A stretch of DNA of 64,000 nucleotides from assembly GCF_030689025.1 (NCBI RefSeq), contig NZ_JAUYWA010000010.1, forward strand, positions 1 through 64,000. Direction: 5' to 3'. This document shows positions 1 to 8,478 of the stretch, in pieces. Below the pieces are notes generated by a model that was given only the letters and a program-made list of their open reading frames with translations, did no database searches and had not been told where the DNA came from. Position 1 is the first letter of the stretch, and every line of letters begins with the position of its first letter. The stretch is from Oceanobacter sp. 1_MG-2023 (GTDB taxonomy: Bacteria; Pseudomonadota; Gammaproteobacteria; Pseudomonadales; Oceanobacteraceae). Position numbers and translations under genes: made by a program.

Positions 1-77
1 GTTTTACCATGGTCAACGTGACCAATAGTACCTACGTTTACGTGGGGTTTGGAACGTTCAAACGTTGCCTTAGCCAT
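1..77 (-). CDS. tufB: Elongation factor Tu, N-terminal fragment
   Basis: EF-Tu is the GTPase that delivers aminoacyl-tRNA to the ribosome. Only the first 25 codons lie in the window, on the minus strand. They read [20 protein letters not shown] and then VDHGK, the invariant start of EF-Tu running into the G1 P-loop. An AGAGAGAAGG ribosome site precedes the ATG. The three tRNA genes just upstream on the same strand give the order Tyr-Gly-Thr-tuf, which matches the tRNA-tufB operon of gammaproteobacteria, hence the tufB call. The gene is cut by the window edge, not broken. Confidence 0.97.
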   Translation of the reverse strand, partial: MAKATFERSKPHVNVGTIGHVDHGK

Positions 78-166
78 GACCTTCTCTCTCTTACGTGGTA
101 GTAGATTTCAGACCGTCAGATACACAAAAAGGCAGGCATTAGCCTACCTTTCTGCAATTTAATCAA

Positions 167-242
<76 letters not shown>

Positions 243-255
243 AAATTTTGTAACC

Positions 256-329
<74 letters not shown>

Positions 330-402
330 GAACCTTCAGGCCGAAGCCGGGACTGTAGGCCTCGCTCCTGTCAAATCATCGACATAGCGCTGATTCTGAA
401 TT

Positions 403-486
403 TGGTGGTGGGGGCTGGATTCGAACCAGCGAAGCTTTCGCGTCAGATTTACAGTCTGATCCCTTTGGCCGCTCGGGAACCCCACC
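403..486 (-). tRNA. tRNA-Tyr(GTA)
   Basis: An 84-nt class II tRNA on the minus strand with a long variable arm and encoded CCA. The acceptor stem GGTGGGG pairs with CCCCACC. The anticodon loop ACTGTAAAT gives GTA for tyrosine. It is the first gene of the tRNA-tufB operon, just downstream of a strong promoter. Confidence 0.97.
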
Positions 487-498
487 GAAGTGGCGCGT

Positions 499-527
499 AA
501 TATATGACTGGAACCGATAACTGTCAA
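499..527 (-). promoter_or_regulatory. Sigma-70 promoter of the tRNA-tufB operon
   Basis: On the minus strand there is a perfect -35 TTGACA (522-527), a 17-bp spacer and a -10 TATATT (499-504). A GC-rich stretch (ACGCGCC) follows, immediately before tRNA-Tyr. GC-rich discriminators are typical of stable-RNA promoters under stringent control; that regulation is inferred. Confidence 0.85.
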
Positions 528-590
528 CACTTTTTGTTATTTATATCCATTTTTTTGTCTTCTCCGGTTATGACACCCGGATGGACGTCT

Positions 591-1247
591 CTACTGGCAC
601 TGGCTCATTTGCCAGCTGACCGCTTTATCGTCTGCCATGATACGTTGTCGTAACCGCTCGCCCATCTCATCACTGACAGGGATTTCCAACCAGAACTCTT
701 CTACAACATCCAACACTTCACGCAGGGCAACCGGAATATTGTATTGCTTGACCCGTTCCACCAGCCTTTCTGCAGACTCCCGTTGCCGGAACAATCCCAA
801 TGACACCCCTTCAGACAACTCACCCTTGGTAATGATGTAGCTGTCGATACCACGCCGCTGTAACTCTTTCAGGATCCGCATCGCCGCATCCCGGCTTGCC
901 CGGGGCGGTACGTGCACCCAAAACTCACGAGGTTCCCCGCCCGGCAACTCGGTTCTGCTGGTCCGTCCATTCATGCCGAGCGCAGCCGCACGGGCTTTTG
1001 CATGGCGCGCACTCAACTCATCCTTATAAGGGCCAAGAACAAAGCAGTGCCTGTTGCTCCTGGTCTCCTGACTACGGATGTCTTTCGCCTTCGGCAGAGT
1101 CACCGCGGCTTCAGAAATCAATGTCAGCCGCTGTCCCGAGGCTATTTCAAGACCAGTGGTTGTCTTAACCGGCACCGACTCCTGCTGCCAGAACACAGCC
1201 AGAGCTAGCAAGTTACCTGTCACCAGGCAGAAAAATATCCAGCGCAT
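591..1247 (-). CDS. SPOR-domain inner-membrane protein
   Basis: 218 aa. Residues 1-19 (MRWIFFCLVTGNLLALAVFW region) form a signal anchor, so the rest should lie in the periplasm. Residues about 65-140 (RHCFVLGPYKD, then FWVHVPP) resemble a SPOR fold, and a second SPOR-like half follows (VSLGLFRQRESAERLVERVK). SPOR domains bind denuded peptidoglycan glycan strands at division sites. The start overlaps the end of coaX by 28 nt, so it is translated with birA-coaX. A SPOR gene between coaX and the tRNA-tuf operon is a common arrangement in Pseudomonas relatives. Its exact role is unknown. Confidence 0.8.
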   Translation of the reverse strand: MRWIFFCLVTGNLLALAVFWQQESVPVKTTTGLEIASGQRLTLISEAAVTLPKAKDIRSQETRSNRHCFVLGPYKDELSARHAKARAAALGMNGRTSRTELPGGEPREFWVHVPPRASRDAAMRILKELQRRGIDSYIITKGELSEGVSLGLFRQRESAERLVERVKQYNIPVALREVLDVVEEFWLEIPVSDEMGERLRQRIMADDKAVSWQMSQCQ

Positions 1248-1933
1248 AGGGTATCCAGTCCGTCAAAGATAAGCTCAGGCCAGTAAGGAACGTCGAGTGC
1301 GACGGCCAGCCATTCTCCATCACCACCGGTAAAAAAGGGGATATACCCCTCATAGTCTTCCAGCACATTACGCACAAAAGCAACCTGCTGGCGCCGCACC
1401 CCGGCGGTGACGCATTGCACCGTATCACGACCGGGTTGCAGTTGTTCGCTGGCCATTTCATCCAGGTACGGGCGTACCCGTTCGGTATTCTGCCAGAGCA
1501 TCTGTTGCGCCAATGTGAGCCCCGGCACAATAAACCCGCCTTCATGCTGATTGTCTGACAACAGAAAATCAACCGTCATCGCAGTCCCGGCATCAACGAC
1601 CAGTACATCAGCATCGCTGTGCTTGCGAGCACCCAGCATCGCCAGCCAACGATCAACGCCCAGGCGCTCAGGGTTGGGGTAACAATGCTGGAAATCCGTA
1701 TAGTCCAGTAGTGGGTGAGACAACCACACCAGTCGATCGGCAAATTGCTGCTGCAGCTGCTGATGCAGTCCGGGGTTATCATGCACACTGGCCACCAGCG
1801 CACGTCCAACCGCAGGCCATTGCTGGGCAGCCACGTCCGCATGGGCGCAACCACCACGATGAACAACACCACCGTCGCCCTGATAACGCCACTTTATACG
1901 GGTATTCCCCGCATCAATTAACAGGACGGACAC
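1220..1933 (-). CDS. coaX: Type III pantothenate kinase
   Basis: 237 aa. CoaX phosphorylates pantothenate with ATP in the first step of coenzyme A synthesis, in the cytoplasm. Visible ASKHA-kinase signatures are DAGNTRIKW at residues 7-15, GVDRW at 92-96, DAGTA at 114-118 and a GG.I.PG loop at about 132-138. The length fits the family. It overlaps the end of birA by 20 nt and the SPOR gene by 28 nt, so the three genes form a tight operon. Confidence 0.95.
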   Translation of the reverse strand: MSVLLIDAGNTRIKWRYQGDGGVVHRGGCAHADVAAQQWPAVGRALVASVHDNPGLHQQLQQQFADRLVWLSHPLLDYTDFQHCYPNPERLGVDRWLAMLGARKHSDADVLVVDAGTAMTVDFLLSDNQHEGGFIVPGLTLAQQMLWQNTERVRPYLDEMASEQLQPGRDTVQCVTAGVRRQQVAFVRNVLEDYEGYIPFFTGGDGEWLAVALDVPYWPELIFDGLDTLCAGYFSAW

Positions 1934-2876
1934 TCAATTCTCCTGCAATAACCACTTCAATACCGCGGGTGGTTTGCAACAGCAATTCCCCTTTGCGATT
2001 CACACCTTTTACGACACCATAACGTGGCTCGGCCAATCCGCTCAAAACAACCTCCTTGCGGTAAAAGACATCCCGTTCAGCCCAATACGCCATCCAGGGA
2101 CCAAAGCCATCGCGCTGGAATTCATCCACCGCCCAGTTCAGTTGTTGTAACAGCACCGCGGCAACCGTATTGCGTGACAGACCTGGTTGATAATGTCGCA
2201 AGGCGGTCCAGGGCTGTTCGATACGCTCCGCATCCTGCGGGTTCAGCGCCAGATTAAGACCAATACCAATAACAATCTGACAAAAACCAGGCTGTGTCTG
2301 ACAACCTTCCAACAGAATACCAGCTACTTTTTTATCCTCGATATACACGTCGTTCGGCCATTTCAGCCCAGCCCCTTCAATACCCAGCGCCAGCAGTGCT
2401 TTCTCGAGGGCAATGGCCACCATCAGGCTCAAGCCTTCCTGTTCAGCCAAGGTACCTGGCAGCGTCACCAGAAAAGACAGGTAGATATTTTTTCCAAACG
2501 GGCTGACCCAGTGGCGACCGCGTCGACCGCGTCCCTGATGCTGCTTCTCTGCCAGAACCGCATAACGCTTGCCCAAATGATCCGGCGCCCGCTGATACAA
2601 CCAGCTGTTGGTGGAATCCACATCCAGCAAGATATCCAGCCGATCCAGCCGATCTGACATCTGCTGCTCGATACTGGCCTGATCGAGCAGCTCGATGGCA
2701 TCCTGCAGCCGATAACCTTTACCTTTAACAGAAGAATAGGGAATATCCAGCTCATCCAGCTTTTTCATCTGCTTCCATATGGCGGCTCGACTGACCCCCA
2801 ATATCTGCCCCAAGTCGTCCCCGGAATGAAAACGACCATCGGACAGTAACGCCAGTAACTGACTGAGCATTGGCAC
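1914..2876 (-). CDS. birA: Biotin-protein ligase and biotin operon repressor
   Basis: 320 aa, full length for a bifunctional BirA. Residues 5-55 form a winged helix (DLGQILGVSRAAIWKQMKKL), so it should repress as well as ligate. The ligase domain shows the biotinyl-AMP loop GRGRRG at 115-120 and KWPND at 172-176, followed by the lysine-rich KKVAGILLE segment. A small C-terminal SH3-like domain ends the protein. It activates biotin with ATP and attaches it to acetyl-CoA carboxylase. It is the first gene of the birA-coaX-SPOR operon. Confidence 0.96.
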   Translation of the reverse strand: MPMLSQLLALLSDGRFHSGDDLGQILGVSRAAIWKQMKKLDELDIPYSSVKGKGYRLQDAIELLDQASIEQQMSDRLDRLDILLDVDSTNSWLYQRAPDHLGKRYAVLAEKQHQGRGRRGRHWVSPFGKNIYLSFLVTLPGTLAEQEGLSLMVAIALEKALLALGIEGAGLKWPNDVYIEDKKVAGILLEGCQTQPGFCQIVIGIGLNLALNPQDAERIEQPWTALRHYQPGLSRNTVAAVLLQQLNWAVDEFQRDGFGPWMAYWAERDVFYRKEVVLSGLAEPRYGVVKGVNRKGELLLQTTRGIEVVIAGELSVRPVN

Positions 2877-3080
2877 AACTCCCGCTAAATAACCGGGCGA
2901 CTATAGCAGAAGGTTCGCGGCGCCAGAACGTCAAGCCTCATCGGGAAACAAGACAGTCAGCCGGAAACAGAAAGACAGCCAGGCATCGGTGAGACAACAA
3001 CAATCGCATCCCTCCGTTACCACACACATTCAGAACAGGATAAACGGCCCTGACAACGCACTGTGGGAACCACGGAAAAG

Positions 3081-4208
3081 CTATTCGATATCAGCCAGGC
3101 CCTGATTAAAATGGATTTCGATTGCGTGCTGGATATCGCTCACGGTAGGAGGTTTTTCCGTGTGAACCAGGACGATAATCGACTGCGCCTGGACGTGTTC
3201 ATCTCCATCCGGGTGGGTAAATACCTCCCCTTCCTTTGAGACAAACGCCAACGGGGTACCGAGATTATTTTGTACCACCGCATTCACTACATCAGCCCAA
3301 CGTTCTCCCTCCAGCCAAACGGGATAACGCACGGCATGATCATCCTCATGAGTGAACATATCTTCAATAATCCGCTCAACGCCGGGGGCCACCATCGCCC
3401 GGACAATAATTTCCGGATATGAACGAATGGGTCGTAACAATGCCTTGATCTTCAAGTCCCGCAAACGCGCCCGATTGGCGTCGTCCACAACTTCGGCAAT
3501 CACCCGCGGCCCCAGATGGCGCTCATACAGACGATAGCAGACATCAAAAGAATAGCTGTCGCTATCCGGAGAATATTCATCCCGCGACAGCACCACAATA
3601 TGCCGTGCCCGCTCAACACCGGCCCGGGCCAAATCTTCCGGACGACTGGCCAACCCGGTCACATGCACCACCCCCAGCCGCCGTAAACTGTCAGGCAGAC
3701 CATTGGCAAAGTCCTGATTCAACAGCATGATCGGCGTATCCGTATACTCGCCACTTTCCCGTATCTGGCTGACCATCCTCAAGAAATAGGCTTCATAATT
3801 GTACTTCGGTGAATTGATGATCAAAATGTGGTCAGCCATATTCCAGTCCCAGTGTCCGGTGCGGATACGTTCCCGCCGCGCCATTCGAAAATCGACATAA
3901 TCACTGATCAGGAAAGTCATCAGTGTGATGCCGCAGCCATACATCAGCACAATCGTCATCAGCTGCCCCAACGGGGTTTGTGCCGACACATCCCCATAAC
4001 CCACCGTCGCCAGCGTGGTCAGCGTCAACCACACCGCCTGCCAGGGGGTCATGGACTCCAGCCACATCATCGCTAACGCATGAACACCCACAAACAACAG
4101 CAAGGTTGATGCGGTACGCGTCATTGAACGAAAAATATTCGACTCAGTCTGATACACCGCATGACGAACACGCTGATGCTGACGGATAAAGCGGGAAACA
4201 GGATTCAT
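3081..4208 (-). CDS. Two-TM potassium channel with cytoplasmic RCK domain
   Basis: 375 aa from the ATG chosen here (MNPVSRF); an upstream TTG at 4247 would add 13 residues. TM1 is about 33-50, the selectivity filter TVGYGD is at 68-73, and TM2 is about 82-105. A cytoplasmic Rossmann-like RCK/TrkA-N domain follows (HILIINSPKYN onward), with a C-terminal TrkA-C-like part. It should pass K+ across the inner membrane, gated by ligand or nucleotide binding to the RCK ring. It stands alone, divergent from the adenosine kinase gene. Confidence 0.88.
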   Translation of the reverse strand: MNPVSRFIRQHQRVRHAVYQTESNIFRSMTRTASTLLLFVGVHALAMMWLESMTPWQAVWLTLTTLATVGYGDVSAQTPLGQLMTIVLMYGCGITLMTFLISDYVDFRMARRERIRTGHWDWNMADHILIINSPKYNYEAYFLRMVSQIRESGEYTDTPIMLLNQDFANGLPDSLRRLGVVHVTGLASRPEDLARAGVERARHIVVLSRDEYSPDSDSYSFDVCYRLYERHLGPRVIAEVVDDANRARLRDLKIKALLRPIRSYPEIIVRAMVAPGVERIIEDMFTHEDDHAVRYPVWLEGERWADVVNAVVQNNLGTPLAFVSKEGEVFTHPDGDEHVQAQSIIVLVHTEKPPTVSDIQHAIEIHFNQGLADIE

Positions 4209-4373
4209 CGCCGTATCATAAACGCAAACCTCAACCGACGGCATCAATAAACCGACGGTCGAACACCGGGTCAGTCACACCAGAACCAGCAGCGGCAGAG
4301 AGCCGCGGCCCATCGTCCGTTGTCGCTGTCATTTGTTACACTGCGGCCTCTTTGACATAACACGAGATACACA

Positions 4374-5369
4374 ATGGGATACCACATTTACGGCATCGGT
4401 AACGCACTGGTCGATAAGGAATTTGAGGTGGATGACGCCTTTTTTGCCAAAGCGGGCATAGAAAAAGGCCTGATGACCCTGATTGACGAAACGCAACTGA
4501 CCGGGCTGCTCGGGCAACTGACCGACACCTATGGACTGAAAAAACGTGCCTGTGGAGGGAGTGCTGCCAACACCATTATAGGAGCCAGCTATTTCGGTGC
4601 CAAAACCTACTACACCTGTAATGTCGCCAACGACGAATCAGGGGATTTTTATGTCACCGACCTCAAGGCAGCTGGCGTAGACACCAATCTGGGCGACGAT
4701 CGTGAAACCGGCACCACCGGCAAATGCCTGGTTATGGTTACCCCGGATGCCGAACGCACCATGAATACCTTCCTCGGTATTACCTCAGACCTGCACGCCC
4801 GACATATCAACGAAACCGCCATCGCCAGTTCCGAGTACGTTTATATAGAAGGCTACCTGGTGACAGGAGATACCTCGCGGGCAGCCGCCGTTCAAGTACG
4901 CGAACTGGCGCGCCAACATGGCGTCAAGGTCGCCATGACCTGCTCTGACCCAGCCATGGTGCAATACTTTCGTGACGGTATTCTGGAAATCATGGGCGAC
5001 GGTGTTGATCTGCTGTTCTGCAATGAGCAGGAAGCCCAACTGCTAACAGAAACCAGCCATCTGGATGACGCCATTACGGCTTTAAAAACCAAGGCCCACA
5101 CCTTTGCGGTTACCTGTGGCAAAGACGGTGCCCTGGCCTGGGATGGCGAACAACTGCACCGCATTGCGCCACACAGCGTCACCGCCGTCGACACCAACGG
5201 TGCCGGAGATATGTTTGCCGGAGCTTTCCTCTATGCATTGACCCATGGCCATGACTTTGCGGCTGCCGGCCGCTTGGCATCCGCGGCATCAGCACAGGTT
5301 GTCAGCCAGTTTGGACCGCGCCTTGAAGCGGCACAGCACGAACCCTTAAAAGCATCACTGACTCAATAA
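4374..5369 (+). CDS. Adenosine kinase, PfkB/ribokinase family
   Basis: 331 aa. The PfkB signatures are GGSAAN at residues 61-66 and DTNGAGD at 273-279; the last Asp is the catalytic base and GAG forms the anion hole. Proteins of this subfamily are annotated as adenosine kinase, converting adenosine to AMP for purine salvage; another sugar or nucleoside substrate is possible. It is monocistronic and divergent from the K+ channel gene. No clear terminator follows. Confidence 0.85.
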   Translation: MGYHIYGIGNALVDKEFEVDDAFFAKAGIEKGLMTLIDETQLTGLLGQLTDTYGLKKRACGGSAANTIIGASYFGAKTYYTCNVANDESGDFYVTDLKAAGVDTNLGDDRETGTTGKCLVMVTPDAERTMNTFLGITSDLHARHINETAIASSEYVYIEGYLVTGDTSRAAAVQVRELARQHGVKVAMTCSDPAMVQYFRDGILEIMGDGVDLLFCNEQEAQLLTETSHLDDAITALKTKAHTFAVTCGKDGALAWDGEQLHRIAPHSVTAVDTNGAGDMFAGAFLYALTHGHDFAAAGRLASAASAQVVSQFGPRLEAAQHEPLKASLTQ

Positions 5370-5557
5370 TCCGCCAAAGACCCAGGCTCCGGGGATCATT
5401 ATGTTGTTTGCCTGGCAATCCTGTTGCCCTGCACGCTCCCCGGATTCCACCTGCACGGCAGCACGATGCCCCACCATCTGGTTATTTTTTGTACAATCTG
5501 ACAGTGCCCGCCCACTCATCATGCCTGAACGTATTTTTCTTCAACTTACACCCAAAG

Positions 5558-5580
5558 TTATCCACAAAATCTGTGGATAA
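5558..5580. other. Inverted pair of consensus DnaA boxes
   Basis: TTATCCACA at 5558-5566 and its exact complement TGTGGATAA at 5572-5580, separated by 5 bp (AAATC). TTATCCACA is the strong DnaA-binding consensus. It is not followed by a T-run, so it is a poor terminator candidate. Confidence 0.75.
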
Positions 5581-5819
5581 TCTGTCATGTTATTTTCATT
5601 TTTACCGGAGCCTATAAGCGATATCAGTAATAATCACTCAGATTATATGATAACCAACTGATTCTCTTGCTGCTAAAAGCTATTCAAAATCCAATAAAAA
5701 AATAAATAACACCTTGTTTTTAAACAAAAAAATAAAAAACCAACAGATTAAAAGACAACACGGTTAATCCATATCATCGTCCCTCATTAGCTGACAAAAA
5801 GCATGCCATATCAAAAATT

Positions 5820-5842
5820 TTATACACAAGATCTGTGGATAA
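5820..5842. other. Second inverted pair of DnaA boxes
   Basis: TTATACACA (one mismatch from the strong box) at 5820-5828 and TGTGGATAA at 5834-5842, again with a 5-bp spacer (AGATC, containing the start of a GATC). The geometry is the same as in the pair at 5558-5580. The two pairs enclose about 240 bp of AT-rich DNA. Confidence 0.72.
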
Positions 5843-5908
5843 ACATTGATTAAGTTGAGGATCAAAGCCTTATAACTCTGTATATATAACAGAGGATATC
5901 TATTTAAT

Positions 5909-6055
5909 CCGGTGCTCACTCTTGGCCACCGGATGGTTTCGAATCACGAAGCCGACTTGCAGGCCTGACGGGTCAAGTCAAACGTCGGCGACACCGCGTC
6001 GAGATCATCCGGCAGCCCCGAAGGGCGCGGGTTGCCGCCGTGCAGGAGTAAATAG
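5909..6055 (+). ncRNA. Candidate structured leader RNA upstream of a 40-codon ORF
   Basis: A GC-rich block that starts abruptly after AT-rich DNA. Possible stems are CCGGTG 5909-5914 with CACCGG 5927-5932; GCCGAC 5951-5956 with GTCGGC 5984-5989; and GGCAGCCC 6011-6018 with GGGTTGCC 6029-6036. Alternative, mutually exclusive pairings exist: CCGGATG 5929-5935 with CATCCGG 6006-6012, and GACTTG 5954-5959 with CAAGTC 5974-5979. The last stem sits 8 nt before an AGGAG site. It does not match the core of any riboswitch class I know (TPP, FMN, cobalamin, glycine, Moco, c-di-GMP, fluoride, guanidine). The structure is by eye only. Confidence 0.35.
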
Positions 6056-6178
6056 ATGTCCCCGACAGTCAGAGACGGCTTGAGCAGTCAACAGCAGGAT
6101 TTGTTGGAAAAGCTACAAAGCAGCAAAGATCTACCGATTAAGCTTGTCTGGTTTCCGACACATACCGACACAAAATAA
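6056..6178 (+). CDS. Small ORF, 40 aa, unknown
   Basis: ATG at 6056 is preceded by AGGAG (6044-6048) at a good distance. The product starts MSPTVRDGLSSQQQDLLEKL and ends FPTHTDTK. It has an amphipathic QQQDLLEKLQ segment, no cysteines and no membrane segment. Its 3' third overlaps the NifA site of nifF (6145-6160), so it may be coincidental, or it may be a leader peptide or remnant. I recognise no family. Confidence 0.35.
   Translation: MSPTVRDGLSSQQQDLLEKLQSSKDLPIKLVWFPTHTDTK
6145..6160 (+). promoter_or_regulatory. NifA upstream activator site of nifF
   Basis: TGT-N10-ACA, an exact match to the NifA upstream activator consensus. It lies 58 bp upstream of the -24 element of the nifF sigma-54 promoter, a normal distance for looping activation. 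Confidence 0.8.
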
Positions 6179-6218
6179 AAAAAACCAGAAAATTCATAAC
6201 GTTACAGCTCCGACAAAC

Positions 6219-6234
6219 TGGCACAACGCCTGCA
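6219..6234 (+). promoter_or_regulatory. Sigma-54 (-24/-12) promoter of nifF
   Basis: TGGCACAACGCCTGCA has the required GG-N10-GC spacing (GG 6220-6221, GC 6232-6233) and matches TGGCAC-N5-TTGCA at all but one position. Transcription should start near 6245. The 5' UTR then holds an inverted repeat, GCCGTT 6255-6260 with AACGGC 6280-6285. Confidence 0.88.
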
Positions 6235-6248
6235 AAACCCCGGTATGA

Positions 6249-6863
<615 letters not shown>

Positions 6864-6889
6864 ATTTGCTTTTCCTTCCTCAAAGCCTT

Positions 6890-6926
6890 GCATGGCCAGT
6901 AATCCCCACTGGCCGTGCCTTTTTTT
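6890..6926 (+). terminator. Rho-independent terminator of nifF
   Basis: GCATGGCCAGT (6890-6900), a 7-nt loop, then ACTGGCCGTGC (6908-6918): an 11-bp stem with one G-T wobble, followed by seven Ts. It lies 27 bp after the nifF stop. Confidence 0.9.
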
Positions 6927-7002
6927 AGTCCTGATCAAACCTTTCAAGCCTTGCTTCTGACCCTTGCGGCCAACAAGCGGTAACTGGTTATCCCCAAACC
7001 AT

Positions 7003-7027
7003 AAAAAAAGGCCGCCAGAGGCGACCC
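7003..7027 (-). terminator. Rho-independent terminator of the iscA-nifU...clpX operon
   Basis: On the minus strand, GTCGCC, a short loop and GGCGGC (one G-U pair) are followed by a run of seven Ts (7003-7009 on the complement). It is 32 bp past the clpX stop and faces the nifF terminator. Confidence 0.75.
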
Positions 7028-7058
7028 AAAAAACAAAACAGCAGCTCCCGTCAAATCA

Positions 7059-8420
7059 TCAAACGCTTTGGGATGCTGCGGATAGAGCTTCAGATTTATC
7101 TGCAACGTCAACGGTTGCCGTCGGTGTCGGTAAAGGCTCCTGTACCACTTCACCATCACCATATTCTTCCCGCACGCTGAGTTGCGCCGACTCCTCTTCT
7201 CCCGACACCTGAACAGTGCACGAAGCCAGATTAGTACGGGATGGCAAGTCAAACATGGTCGACAGCAGCATGGATTCCATCATTCCTCGCAATCCCCTGG
7301 CTCCCGTCCCCCGCTTCACGGCTTCCTTGGCAATAAAGGTCAGCGACTCTTCAGTAAAGTCCAATCCGACATTCTGGAAGGCAAACAGCTGGCGGTACTG
7401 CTTGGTCAGGGCATTTCTGGGTTCGGTCAAAATCCGTTTCAGGCTGTCGACATCCAGATCCTGCAAAAAGGTAATCACCGGGAAACGGCCGATAAATTCA
7501 GGAATCAGGCCAAATTGCAGCAAGTCATCCGGCTGCAAAGCCACCAATAACTGCTCATTACTGATTGCTGAGGCGGTATTGATCGGGGCACTGAAACCAA
7601 TCCCGGACTTGGGTGGCTGCAACCGCTTGCTGATCAGCTCTGTCAGTCCTGGGAAAGCCCCACCAACAATAAACAGAATATTCTGCGTATTCAGCACCAC
7701 TTCCTCGCCCCCTTCCCTGCGGCCGGATTTGGAAATGCGAACTTCACTGCCTTCAACCATTTTCAGTAATGCTTGTTGCACACCTTCCCCGGATACGTCC
7801 CGGGCACTGGCACCACCACTGCCGCGGCTGGCAATCTTGTCGATTTCATCGATATAGACAATGCCCCATTGGGCTTGCTGGACATCCCCTTCGGCAGCTT
7901 CCAGCAGGCGCTTGAGCAGGCTGTCAACATCTTCACCGACATAACCGGCCTGGGTCAGAGTAGTGGCGTCACCGATCACAAAAGGCACACCAATAATCCG
8001 TGCCAGGGTTTTGACCAGCAAGGTTTTACCGGTACCAGATGGCCCGGCCAGCAGGATATTGGATTTTTCCAGCTCGACCATATCGCTGCCACCGTTAACC
8101 GGTATTCTGGCTTCGGCCTGGCTGTCCTGGAACTTCAAACGCAGATAGTGGTTATAGACGGCGACCGATAGCGTTTTTTTCGCTTCATCCTGACCGATAA
8201 TGTATTCGTCCAGAAAATCCTTGATCGCCAGTGGCGTTTTTAATTCCGGCTCGGACGGATTCTGGGTACGACGCCCCCAACTGCTAACAACCTGATAGGC
8301 CAGCTTGACGCATTGCTCACAAATATGACCGTCGTTACCGGCTATCAGGGGAACTTGAGGGGATTTTTCGATCCCGCAAAATGAACATGTAGGCTGTGCG
8401 GAGCTTGGGCTGTCTGCCAT
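7059..8420 (-). CDS. clpX: Nif-linked ClpX paralogue, AAA+ unfoldase
   Basis: 453 aa. ClpX unfolds tagged proteins and feeds them to ClpP. The zinc-binding domain has Cys12, Cys15, Cys34 and Cys37. Walker A is GPSGTGKT (126-133), the pore loop GYVG is at 159-162, and Walker B is VYIDEID (188-194). The ClpP-docking IGF loop is kept (274-276). The RKH pore loop of housekeeping ClpX is replaced by GRREGG (233-238), so substrate choice may differ. It is the last gene of the nif operon, after nifM, as in A. vinelandii and P. stutzeri, where a second clpX sits in the nif cluster. A role in turnover of nitrogenase maturation proteins is inferred. Confidence 0.93.
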   Translation of the reverse strand: MADSPSSAQPTCSFCGIEKSPQVPLIAGNDGHICEQCVKLAYQVVSSWGRRTQNPSEPELKTPLAIKDFLDEYIIGQDEAKKTLSVAVYNHYLRLKFQDSQAEARIPVNGGSDMVELEKSNILLAGPSGTGKTLLVKTLARIIGVPFVIGDATTLTQAGYVGEDVDSLLKRLLEAAEGDVQQAQWGIVYIDEIDKIASRGSGGASARDVSGEGVQQALLKMVEGSEVRISKSGRREGGEEVVLNTQNILFIVGGAFPGLTELISKRLQPPKSGIGFSAPINTASAISNEQLLVALQPDDLLQFGLIPEFIGRFPVITFLQDLDVDSLKRILTEPRNALTKQYRQLFAFQNVGLDFTEESLTFIAKEAVKRGTGARGLRGMMESMLLSTMFDLPSRTNLASCTVQVSGEEESAQLSVREEYGDGEVVQEPLPTPTATVDVADKSEALSAASQSV

Positions 8421-8478
8421 GGTGACCTCCTGGATCAGTGCGCCACGCCGATAGTCTCCGGCGCAGCAGGTAATCGAC

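Larger units (their letters stand above)
5370..5908. other. AT-rich intergenic region without a supported gene
   Basis: After the kinase stop there is no ORF with a good start. From about 5580 to 5900 the DNA is very AT-rich, with A-runs such as the stretch at 5693-5745. It is bounded by two inverted pairs of DnaA boxes, annotated separately. A 6-bp inverted repeat, CTCTGT-N6/7-ACAGAG, lies near 5876-5894. A replication-linked role is possible but unproven. Confidence 0.6.

Noticed and set aside
5408..5617. 69-codon plus-strand ORF after the adenosine kinase
   Set aside because: No ribosome site, odd composition, and it runs through the first DnaA-box pair.
5909..6055. Known riboswitch before the small ORF
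   Set aside because: I compared the block by eye with TPP, FMN, cobalamin, glycine, Moco, fluoride, c-di-GMP and guanidine classes and found no conserved core; kept only as an unnamed candidate.
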